This document shows, one piece after another, positions 7,022 through 14,026 of a stretch of DNA of 14,778 nt. The position numbers were made by a program, and so were the translations under genes. The notes under the pieces are model-generated. The model worked only from the letters and a program-made list of their open reading frames with translations, was not told the DNA's origin and made no database searches. The stretch comes from Promethearchaeota archaeon (lineage in GTDB: Archaea; Asgardarchaeota; Lokiarchaeia; Sigynarchaeales; SOKP01). Numbering within the stretch: position 1 is the first letter of the stretch; the number at the start of each line of letters is the position of its first letter. Where the stretch lies: the NCBI GenBank assembly GCA_016839655.1, contig JAEOTW010000293.1, positions 1 to 14,778 on the forward strand. Reading direction: 5' to 3'.

Positions 7022-7393
7022 ATGAAAATGATTGTAAATACTATAAGGATGGTGGATAATGATCAAGTTAGGGAATATTTTTTTGGAGATAATAATTCTC
7101 TGAAAGAGAAATTAGCAATTGGATTCATCAATCCTGAGGATTATAAGAAGCTAAACTTAACTTCAAGTTCAAATCTTAGATTAATAAATAATTTTGGTAA
7201 TGTTGTAATCAGACCGGTAGAGGATAAAGATATTCCAGTTGGGATCATTAATATCCCTGTGTCTATTTGGGCAAATCAAATAACTGGAATCGTTAATGAG
7301 GAACCAGTTTATAAAAATATTATTGTTGATGTAGAGGTTACAAACGATTTAGTTCTTGGAATAAATGAGTTATTGAATATTATTAAAGAATGA
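7022..7393 (+). CDS. fwdD: Formylmethanofuran dehydrogenase subunit D-like molybdopterin-dinucleotide-binding protein
   Basis: The product has 123 residues and consists of the small beta-barrel domain that in other molybdo/tungsto-enzymes forms the C-terminal molybdopterin-dinucleotide-binding domain and in Fwd is a separate subunit. The pattern AIGFINPEDYKKLNL, then SNLRLINNFGNVVIRPV, then IPVSIWANQITGI is typical; the WAN stretch corresponds to the family's GPWAN-like motif. The loop before the last strand (NEEPVYKNIIVDVEV) is shorter than in the methanogen proteins I recall. It should pack on FwdB and close the cofactor site. It is translated from a GGAGG site within fwdB and is followed after 19 nt by fwdA. 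Confidence 0.82.
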   Translation: MKMIVNTIRMVDNDQVREYFFGDNNSLKEKLAIGFINPEDYKKLNLTSSSNLRLINNFGNVVIRPVEDKDIPVGIINIPVSIWANQITGIVNEEPVYKNIIVDVEVTNDLVLGINELLNIIKE

Positions 7394-7412
7394 TATTTAA
7401 GGAATAGTAAAA

Positions 7413-9089
7413 ATGAGTAGATTAATTATCAAAAATGGATTAGTATTTGATCCTCTAAATAATATCCACGGCGAAATTAAAGATATTCTAATTGAATCAG
7501 GTAAAATCGTTGAAAAATTTACTAATCAAAAAGATGTTAAAGAAATTGATGCAAAAAATAAAACAGTTATACCCGCAGCCACAGATATTCATACTCATGT
7601 AGCTTCCCAACAAGTTAACTGGGCTAGATTGTTAAGTACGGATAATGATAAATTTAAAGAAACTTGGAATGGTCTAACTTTAAAAAGTATCGCAAAAGCA
7701 TATCTTTCAAATGGATATACATTCATTCTTGAAGCAAATGTCTTTCCTTCCTTAGCAAAGCACACAATTTTCAACTTCAAACATTTGCCTGTTCTCGATA
7801 AAGCGATGTTATTAAATGTCAGTAACCTTTGGCCTTTAGAACTTGAGTTTCAGAGAGGAAAAATAGATGAAATGGCTATTTTTTTATCAGATCTTTTATC
7901 TAAAACATTTGGTTTTGGTTTTAAAGTATATAATCCTTTTGAAAATGAAGCTTGGAATTTAAGAGAATTAAAAAATAATATTTCCCAGCCTGGAAGATTA
8001 TACAATTTTTCAGCTTTAGAGGTTTATGAAAATTTAGTTAAATGCAATGAAAGGTTAGGTTTACCTCACTCAATTCACGCTCATATAGAGGGATATGAAA
8101 CTCAAATTGGTAAAAGCAATCTTTTTGCTTTATTAGAAAAGTTAAATTCTCTAAATCTAGAAGATCTTAAAAGTAGTGATCTAAAACTTCGACGGAACCA
8201 AATTTTTCATATCTCTCATGCTAATACATATGCACCTGAGGGAGACAATAAGAAACTCATTGATTTTCTAAATGAAAATCGACGTTTTGATATTGATCTT
8301 GCATTCATAGGATTCAATCAAGTGAATCCTTTAATAACTTCTGATAGAAGGCTAATAAATTCTATGTTGACAGAAAATATCTTAGATAATCCAAATAAAC
8401 TGATTAGCTCTGCTATAGAATTTGAGGGGGATTCATTTGTTTCGATGAGGACATTCAATAAAAGTAATTATCATGATTGCGTATTGTGGGCTAATGCTCT
8501 AGATTTAGCATTAAATGTTAAAGATAAAATCCAGGTTAGCCTAAGTTTAAATTTCCCTAATTACGCTAATATTACAAATATTCCTGAAATTGCAACTTGG
8601 TTAGTGAGTAATAAAGCGAGACAAACCTTCATGGATGGAATGGATAAGGATTTTTTAAAAAATAATCCGTTACAAGATAATGAAAATCTTCTGAATTTTT
8701 CAGAATTTGTTATTATTTCAAGAATCAGTCCTGTAATATCCTTGGGTTTAGGTGATTTTAAAGGAAATTTTGGTATTGGGGCTGATGGTGATGTCAATAT
8801 TCTAGATATTAATATTAATGATATAGAAATTTCAAAAGAGCATCAAACTCTAAAGAAAGCGCTATCTAATTTAGATTGTGTTATTAAAGCAGGTAACATA
8901 GTAAAAACAGGAGAAATTTTCAATTTAGATTTAGATGGAAATATTTTTTGGTCTAAAGGCTCAGTTAGCATTGAAGGGAAAGAGTTCCTTATGTCAAAGA
9001 AAAAAGAGTTTTACCAGAAGTATTCATCAATGTTTTACGATACTTTAGAAGTTTCTATTGATAAAAAGCTTTTAAGAGAAATAAATTGA
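7413..9089 (+). CDS. fwdA: Formylmethanofuran dehydrogenase subunit A-like amidohydrolase, altered metal site
   Basis: This amidohydrolase-fold protein of 558 residues is close to FwdA in length. Visible metal-site features are DIHTHVAS (His60, His62), GFGFKVYNP (Lys171, the carboxylated lysine position), PHSIHAH (His222/His224) and ISHAN (His269). In the family this subunit condenses formate with methanofuran at a dinuclear zinc centre, fed by an internal channel from FwdB. From memory of Methanothermobacter FwdA, the segment TTDSPN contains the Asp ligand. Here the aligned SLNFPN has Asn380. The conserved stretch DETTTMTADGP and the second His after THVQ are also not recognisable. AAGGA precedes ATG 7413. 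It is the last gene of the operon; no fwdC follows. Overall family assignment is firm, the reaction less so. Confidence 0.83.
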   Translation: MSRLIIKNGLVFDPLNNIHGEIKDILIESGKIVEKFTNQKDVKEIDAKNKTVIPAATDIHTHVASQQVNWARLLSTDNDKFKETWNGLTLKSIAKAYLSNGYTFILEANVFPSLAKHTIFNFKHLPVLDKAMLLNVSNLWPLELEFQRGKIDEMAIFLSDLLSKTFGFGFKVYNPFENEAWNLRELKNNISQPGRLYNFSALEVYENLVKCNERLGLPHSIHAHIEGYETQIGKSNLFALLEKLNSLNLEDLKSSDLKLRRNQIFHISHANTYAPEGDNKKLIDFLNENRRFDIDLAFIGFNQVNPLITSDRRLINSMLTENILDNPNKLISSAIEFEGDSFVSMRTFNKSNYHDCVLWANALDLALNVKDKIQVSLSLNFPNYANITNIPEIATWLVSNKARQTFMDGMDKDFLKNNPLQDNENLLNFSEFVIISRISPVISLGLGDFKGNFGIGADGDVNILDININDIEISKEHQTLKKALSNLDCVIKAGNIVKTGEIFNLDLDGNIFWSKGSVSIEGKEFLMSKKKEFYQKYSSMFYDTLEVSIDKKLLREIN

Positions 9090-9117
9090 TATTTTATTTT
9101 ATAAGGAAAAAGATTAA

Positions 9118-9124
9118 TTTTTTT
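9118..9124 (+). terminator. T-run after fwdA, possible operon terminator
   Basis: Seven T lie about 28 nt after the fwdA stop and before the TATA-like box of the next gene (TATAAAAT at 9133-9140). This suggests that the Fwd operon ends here. Confidence 0.3.
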
Positions 9125-9173
9125 ATAGATCCTATAAAATTCACTAATAAGGGCGAATTCATAATTTAGAAAT

Positions 9174-9614
9174 ATGAATTACGTAAATGTGAATAAGAAA
9201 ACAGTTTTCATTAACAATGGAAATTTATATTTAGAAAGTTTTAAGATAAATAAAATAGGGAATATAAAAAAATTAAGCCGTTTTCCAAATCTAAAAGCTC
9301 TTTATTTAGAGAAAAACAAAATTAAAGCAATTGAAGGCTTAGATAATTTAGTTAATTTAAGAAAATTCTATTTAAAATTCAATAAACTTACTGAAATAAG
9401 AGGATTAGAATCTCTAGTAAATTTAGAAGATTTAGAACTAAGTGGTAATCAGATTTTTAAAATTAAAAATCTCAATCATCTTGTGAAGTTAAAAGAGCTT
9501 CTTTTGAATAATAATAAAATAGTTAATATTGAAGGTCTTGAAAGATTAATAAATCTTGAAAATTTGAATTTAAATGGTAATAATATTGAGGAAATTAAAG
9601 ATTTAGAGACTTAA
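9174..9614 (+). CDS. SDS22-like leucine-rich-repeat protein, 5' part before an in-frame TAA
   Basis: The product has 146 residues and is built almost entirely of 22-residue leucine-rich repeats of the SDS22 type. Successive units begin NLKALYLEKNKI, NLRKFYLKFNKL, NLEDLELSGNQI, KLKELLLNNNKI and NLENLNLNGNNI, each followed by an I-x-x-L turn. Such repeats form a curved solenoid that binds other proteins; no partner can be named. The frame ends at TAA 9612-9614, where the repeat pattern expects a hydrophobic Leu, and the same frame then resumes with further good repeats. The product as encoded is therefore truncated. A TATA-like box at 9133-9140 suggests its own promoter. There is no signal peptide, so it is cytosolic. 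Confidence 0.75.
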   Translation: MNYVNVNKKTVFINNGNLYLESFKINKIGNIKKLSRFPNLKALYLEKNKIKAIEGLDNLVNLRKFYLKFNKLTEIRGLESLVNLEDLELSGNQIFKIKNLNHLVKLKELLLNNNKIVNIEGLERLINLENLNLNGNNIEEIKDLET

Positions 9615-9773
9615 AAGAAGCTTAAATATTTAAACCTTTCATACAATAAAATAAAAAAGATAGATGGATTATGGGAATTACCTAATTTAGAAGTTCTAGA
9701 ACTTAAAGAGAATCCTATAACTAATTGGGAATCTCTTAAAGAAATAAGTAGTTTAAAAAAAATTATAAAATAA
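9615..9773 (+). pseudogene. In-frame continuation of the LRR gene after the TAA
   Basis: Directly after TAA 9612-9614 the same frame reads KKLKYLNLSYNKIKKIDGL, then NLEVLELKENPI, and a capping-like end before TAA 9771-9773. These are one complete and one terminal repeat in perfect register with the upstream ones. A single TTA to TAA change explains the break. Without it the gene would be 9174-9773 with 199 residues. This is a recent nonsense mutation, a sequence error, or stop read-through. Confidence 0.7.
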
Positions 9774-9799
9774 ATTTATCTCTTATTTTTGCTAAATAT

Positions 9800-10834
9800 T
9801 TATCGAAATCTATCTGATATTTTTTGATATTCCTGCTCATTGAGAGTTAAATATTCTCTACTATTCAAATTAATTCGATTCAAAAGGTTATAACTATCAA
9901 TTTCCTTGATATATCTAATTATTGTATTGTAGTGCATATTAAGTTCCTTTGAAATCTGATTTTTTGTGCAACCGTTTTTATTTTCTGTTAAAAACTCAAT
10001 TATTCTTCTGCACTTTTCTTTGTTGATTGTAATGTATAGATTGTCACGCTCTTTACCTAATAAGTAATCAAAATAACATGATTGTCCATTTATATCTCTT
10101 TCTCGGATGAACTCAAATGCTAATAACTTAGATAAATGCCAATTTATAACGTATTGACTTAAATTCATCATCTTAGCAATTTTATGCTTATAAATTCCTG
10201 GATATTGTTTGACAATTTCAAGGATTTTTTCTCTATTCATATTAAGTAACACAGTTCTTCGAGTGAATTTCGATCCTTCCAAAATAAGGCTTTTTATTAA
10301 TAATCTATGAATGATTAAATTGATGCCATCGATATTCAAATTATTATCTACTCTTGACTTAATGTAAAAAAGAGCTTTTTCCTTTTCGAATATTCTATTC
10401 TTATTGAGAAATTCCTCTATCAAATTAAGTATCTTCACTTCATCTTCAGTAACTTCTACACCGTTAATTTCTAGTTGACTACCCTTTTTGCGTTCTTTAT
10501 TTGCAGAGATAAACTTTATTACTAGTACTATTGCTAAAGAGCAAATATAACTGATTGAAACAAATTGTACAATTTCCCGATTCTTTTTTAAGAGGTTTTC
10601 AATAAAATTAGAAAACTTCGAGTTATGAAGATCTTTTATACTGTCAATAGAAATTATATTTGCTGGTTTATCAATTATGAAGAAATTATCAATAGTATTC
10701 TCAGAAAAGTAATATTCATTATTGCCGTCTTCAGTATTCTTGATTCTATTAGAATTTATGAAAAACAAGACTGAAAACACAGAATATAATATTAGAATGC
10801 TTATGAGAAGATCTGCTTTTTGACATTTTTTCAT
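9800..10834 (-). CDS. Membrane-anchored winged-helix transcription regulator
   Basis: The product has 344 residues. Two hydrophobic helices (about 8-27 and 90-109) enclose a roughly 60-residue loop that should lie outside the cell, so both termini face the cytoplasm. After a basic linker (KERKKG) come helical segments of winged-helix type. One is at about residues 127-195. Another reads IVKQYPGIYKHKIAKMMNLS, followed by a recognition helix (YVINWHLSKLLAFEFI). A third has CTKNQISKELNMHYNTIIRY. This resembles archaeal one-component regulators tethered to the membrane. What the external loop senses and which genes are controlled is unknown. AAAGGA (plus-strand 10843-10848) is well placed before the ATG. 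It is divergent from the Ost3-like gene, and the 285-nt gap between them holds no other gene. Confidence 0.75.
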   Translation of the reverse strand: MKKCQKADLLISILILYSVFSVLFFINSNRIKNTEDGNNEYYFSENTIDNFFIIDKPANIISIDSIKDLHNSKFSNFIENLLKKNREIVQFVSISYICSLAIVLVIKFISANKERKKGSQLEINGVEVTEDEVKILNLIEEFLNKNRIFEKEKALFYIKSRVDNNLNIDGINLIIHRLLIKSLILEGSKFTRRTVLLNMNREKILEIVKQYPGIYKHKIAKMMNLSQYVINWHLSKLLAFEFIRERDINGQSCYFDYLLGKERDNLYITINKEKCRRIIEFLTENKNGCTKNQISKELNMHYNTIIRYIKEIDSYNLLNRINLNSREYLTLNEQEYQKISDRFR

Positions 10835-11063
10835 TCTAAGAATCCTTTCTATTTTTTCATAGTATGAGTTTTTAAATAAACATCTAATAGTATTTATAAA
10901 GATAATTGTGTTTTTTTCTTCTTGTCAGATATATAAAATGATTTTAATATATTTTTAATCACTTTGTTCACATTAAATTTACTTCTCCTTATAAACCCAT
11001 CAATCTATAAACTGAATACCACAAAAAATCTTCGATAATACCTTCAGTTTATGTATTTATTGA

Positions 11064-11072
11064 TTTAAATAT
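11064..11072 (+). promoter_or_regulatory. TATA-like box of the Ost3-like gene
   Basis: TTTAAATAT is centred about 52 nt before ATG 11120, which predicts a leader of about 25 nt. The rest of the divergent region 10835-11119 is AT-rich, and I see nothing else definite in it. Confidence 0.3.
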
Positions 11073-11119
11073 GGCTTTAAGCATCATGAGGATAAAAAGA
11101 TATAGTCTTGCTTTTATGT

Positions 11120-11653
11120 ATGCAGAAACAAGAAAAACAAAGTAAAAAGAAAAGTCTAAAAATCGGGATATCAGGATCCGAGACAATATTAGAAAAAATA
11201 AAAAGGAAAACTCCTTGGATATTTGGCAACTGGATAAGGAAACCTAAATATATCTTTCCCAAATTAAAACATCGAAAACTAAGTTTTCCATTGCCGCCAA
11301 GATCATTAGGTTTTTTTATTACCATTATGATTTTATTTTTTCTTCAGACAGGGATATTTTATTTAATTCTTAGAGAGTCCCCTGCATTAGGAGCAGATTC
11401 AAATAATAAGCCTATTTTTATATGGCCTGAAAATGTTCATGAAGCATTTATAATTGAAAGCATTGTTGCATCAATTTTAATATTTTTGTTTTCCATTGGA
11501 TTTTTTCTACTTTATCAGGCCTCAAAACATATATATGATAAAAAAATGGCACATATGATAATGGTAATGGCAATTATAGTGATATCTATAAGTTTTTTTG
11601 TACTTCAGCTTATGTTAAAAACAAAAATGCCAAAACCCGTACCAGGTCAATAA
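11120..11653 (+). CDS. Ost3/Ost6 (MAGT1/TUSC3)-like membrane subunit, without thioredoxin domain
   Basis: The product has 177 residues. A basic N-terminal region of about 60 residues precedes three hydrophobic helices (about 64-84, 107-129 and 139-159). The membrane part follows the C-terminal half of eukaryotic Ost3/TUSC3 as I remember it: a helix ending in a TG/SG, then I-R with Pro, a linker with Gly/Asn, an aromatic-E-S (here AFIIES), a helix with G-x-x-L-L-x-x-A-S/T, a K/R-rich turn, and a last helix ending at a basic stop. In eukaryotes this subunit belongs to oligosaccharyltransferase. The lumenal thioredoxin domain is missing here. Ost3/6-like proteins have been noted in Asgard genomes. 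ATG 11120 is preferred over TTG 11108. The region before the helices has no cleavable signal peptide. Confidence 0.62.
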   Translation: MQKQEKQSKKKSLKIGISGSETILEKIKRKTPWIFGNWIRKPKYIFPKLKHRKLSFPLPPRSLGFFITIMILFFLQTGIFYLILRESPALGADSNNKPIFIWPENVHEAFIIESIVASILIFLFSIGFFLLYQASKHIYDKKMAHMIMVMAIIVISISFFVLQLMLKTKMPKPVPGQ

Positions 11654-11680
11654 TTTAATCCTTTTGACATCTGAACGGTT
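11651..11680 (+). repeat. Imperfect 30-bp direct repeat, left copy
   Basis: TAATTTAATCCTTTT-G-ACATCTG... matches 12501-12530 at 27 of 30 positions. The first three bases are the stop codon of the Ost3-like gene. Confidence 0.6.
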
Positions 11681-11785
11681 AAATATAAATATCTAAAATA
11701 TCAAAAAATTTTTAATCATTTCTAATTATAATTTGTTAAATCTAAAAAAATTGATATTTAGATTTAGTAATCCAATTTGATAATT

Positions 11786-12427
11786 ATGAGTGTAACCTCT
11801 AATAATAACAAAAAGTGTCCTCAATGTGGTAAAAAGAATATAGCTGAGGATAAGATCTGCACAAAATGTGGATTCGAACTTAAAGAATATAATCCTGGAG
11901 ATTTTGTCATTATAGAACATCTGAAAGGATCTTTATATGGTAGTATTGCTTGTTTGACTATCTTTATAGCATTCATGATATTAGTAACAGTTGCTATCGG
12001 TTCCCAATATGGTACTCAGGCAATTATCCCTCTGATAATTATATGGCCCATTGTAATAGGATTTATGTTCTGGGCATCAATATATTTACGAGGGCTTTCT
12101 AAAATCAGAAAATTCGTTATCACAGCTGAATATATTGAAATAATTGTTCCACATAAGCCTTACTTTAGAGTAAATTGGTCTGAGCTTGATTCAATCGAAG
12201 TTCGAAAGCGATCTCATCAAACTTGGGCAGCATTACCAGGTAGGATCATAATAGGGCCGAGGTTTGTCTACTTTAAATTAATCTTTGAAGGTACAAATTT
12301 TACCCAAAGTTATGAATTTGAATCGGGAAAAGATTTTAAAAGAAGCTCTCGAAAGGAAATATTGATTGCTCTAGATGAATATGCACAAAAGATGAATAAA
12401 GATTATAATGGCCCAACAAAAAAATAA
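11786..12427 (+). CDS. Zinc-ribbon membrane protein with a C-terminal PH-like domain
   Basis: The product has 213 residues. A short N-terminal zinc ribbon has Cys11, Cys14, Cys25 and Cys28 (CPQCG and CTKCG). Two hydrophobic helices follow at about 49-72 and 80-100. The C-terminal half has a strand-rich pattern, FVITAEYIEIIVPHKPYFRV, then NWSELDSIEVRKR, then YFKLIFEGTNF and a final helix. This is typical of bacterial/archaeal PH-like (bPH/DUF304-type) domains attached to membrane hairpins. Such proteins are common and mostly uncharacterised; a role in membrane or protein binding is a guess. ATG 11786 is chosen over TTG 11777, since it sits directly before the polar lead into the ribbon. A T-run follows the stop. 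The gene lies between the two copies of the 30-bp repeat. Confidence 0.72.
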   Translation: MSVTSNNNKKCPQCGKKNIAEDKICTKCGFELKEYNPGDFVIIEHLKGSLYGSIACLTIFIAFMILVTVAIGSQYGTQAIIPLIIIWPIVIGFMFWASIYLRGLSKIRKFVITAEYIEIIVPHKPYFRVNWSELDSIEVRKRSHQTWAALPGRIIIGPRFVYFKLIFEGTNFTQSYEFESGKDFKRSSRKEILIALDEYAQKMNKDYNGPTKK

Positions 12428-12443
12428 TATACTTAAAATTTCC

Positions 12444-12452
12444 TTTTTTTTT
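12444..12452 (+). terminator. Poly-T terminator after the zinc-ribbon gene
   Basis: Nine T lie 17 nt after the TAA stop, in the short gap before the convergent VWA gene. Confidence 0.5.
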
Positions 12453-12496
12453 ATAACTCCTTTCAAGATTAAATTATAATTTCTTTATTAAAATCT

Positions 12497-13921
12497 TTAA
12501 TAATTTAATCCTTTTAACATCTGGACTGTTGTATACATGTTTTTACCACCTTTTCGAAGATAATCCATCGCTTCTTCGATGCCCTCAACAGTTAAATCAA
12601 ACATTGGGATGATACTTGAAATTATCTTTCGCGTCCATGGCGCCCATTCAGGTCTTATAAGTTCGGGATTTAACCAAACTACATTATTTTTAAAATGATT
12701 TGCGAGTTCTTTAATATAATATATCCCTGGTAGCTCATTTCGATGATAATAATAAATCGAACCATACTTCTCTGTAAGTTCCCAGCTAGCCATAGCTGCA
12801 TCTCCAACAAGTACTACTTTATACCTATTATCATATTTTCTTAAAAAATCATTGAATTCAATTGCCTCATCTGGATTCCTTCGAGCGTTGAAATAAAGAG
12901 ATTCATAGACACAGTTATGGAAATAGTAGTGTTTAAATTCACGCCAATGTGACATATTATTAGCTGCTGAGAAAAGAAGATTGACTAAATGAGCATATGG
13001 GGTCATACTACCTCCAACGTCCATTAATAGTACCATTCTAACATTGTTTTTCCTTTTTTTATCAAATACGATTTCAATATCTCCGCAATTCTTAGCTGTT
13101 TTGTCTATGGTCTTATCCAAATCTAATTCGTCTTTTTTTCCGATTTCTTCAAGTTTTTTGAGTCGTTTTAAAGCAACTTTAATCTGTCTTGTATCTAAAA
13201 CAATATCTTTTCGATAATCCTTAAAAATTCTTTTTTGCGCGATTTGCATAGCCATGCGCATACCAGAAGAACCTCCAACTCTCATTCCCGCGGGATTTTG
13301 TCCTCCATGACCAAATGCTGAAGAGCCTTGAGTTCCAATCCAATGATTACCACCATTATGTTCCTCGTCTTGCATTTGCATTAATTCTTCAAATCTCTTT
13401 TGCATCTCTTCAAGATCAAAAAATTGGCTCATCATCTCTTGAAAATTGCCACCTGTTTGAGACATATCAAAATTTTTCTCTAACCATTTCCAAATTTCAT
13501 CTTTTATTTCATTTGGGGCATTAATCAATGCCATATCTCCATACTTGGCCTTATATTTTTCTAAAATATCCTCGAGGAATTCTTCTAAGTTATCAATATT
13601 AATATATTGCTGGTATTCACGTAGAATTAGTTGTAAACCCTCTATGAGTTCAGGAAGAGTAATATCTTTGTTGAGCCAATCCCATATTTCTTGTTTAATA
13701 TCTTCAGGGAATTTTAACATTGCTTCTTTGAAAAAATTTGCAAAAGCGATATCATATATGTCAAAATGGTGTTCATTTTTACACAATAATGAACGTGATG
13801 TGTAGTAGAATTCAACCATGTTATGGATGAGCCCTTTATTGAGGGCTTCCATTAAGGTCATATACTCCGTGATACTTATAGGTAAGCGATCTTTTAGATA
13901 ATAGAAATACTCAACAAACAT
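12497..13921 (-). CDS. CoxE-like von Willebrand factor A domain protein
   Basis: The product is a cytosolic protein of 474 residues. The N-terminal half is helical, followed by a Gly/Met-rich low-complexity linker (about 186-222). The VWA domain begins near residue 293 with MVLLMDVGGSM. The MIDAS motif is DVGGS (301-305), so the first Ser of the usual DxSxS is Gly, as in many CoxE-type proteins. VVLVGDAAM later supplies the family's conserved Asp. CoxE-like VWA proteins normally act with a MoxR-type AAA+ ATPase in metal insertion or complex assembly; none is encoded in the window, but a partner could lie outside. The N-terminal repeat-like segments FPEDIKQEIWDWLNKDI and APNEIKDEIWKWLEKNF suggest an internal helical duplication. 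ATG 13921 begins the frame. Confidence 0.82.
   Translation of the reverse strand: MFVEYFYYLKDRLPISITEYMTLMEALNKGLIHNMVEFYYTSRSLLCKNEHHFDIYDIAFANFFKEAMLKFPEDIKQEIWDWLNKDITLPELIEGLQLILREYQQYINIDNLEEFLEDILEKYKAKYGDMALINAPNEIKDEIWKWLEKNFDMSQTGGNFQEMMSQFFDLEEMQKRFEELMQMQDEEHNGGNHWIGTQGSSAFGHGGQNPAGMRVGGSSGMRMAMQIAQKRIFKDYRKDIVLDTRQIKVALKRLKKLEEIGKKDELDLDKTIDKTAKNCGDIEIVFDKKRKNNVRMVLLMDVGGSMTPYAHLVNLLFSAANNMSHWREFKHYYFHNCVYESLYFNARRNPDEAIEFNDFLRKYDNRYKVVLVGDAAMASWELTEKYGSIYYYHRNELPGIYYIKELANHFKNNVVWLNPELIRPEWAPWTRKIISSIIPMFDLTVEGIEEAMDYLRKGGKNMYTTVQMLKGLNY
12501..12530 (+). repeat. Imperfect 30-bp direct repeat, right copy (inside the VWA gene 3' end)
   Basis: This copy encodes, on the minus strand, the last residues of the VWA protein (TVQMLKGLN). 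The left copy at 11651-11680 would read nearly the same residues on its minus strand, with Ser in place of Leu. Confidence 0.6.
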
Positions 13922-14026
13922 TGAATAGAATTTACAATTATGTTCTCTATTAATTAATATGAATTAATCATTCAATATAGGTTTATGTTTATTTAAATCC
14001 TCATAGCATATTATTATAAGATTATA
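13922..14026. other. Intergenic region between the VWA gene and feoB
   Basis: This 105-nt AT-rich gap presumably holds the VWA promoter on the minus strand and the feoB 3' end. TTAATTAATATGAATTAAT (13949-13967) has palindromic parts, but I can assign no function. Confidence 0.3.

Noticed and set aside
13315..13805. Plus-strand ORFs of 69 and 86 codons.
   Set aside because: They are shadows of the VWA gene on the other strand and have no protein-like pattern.
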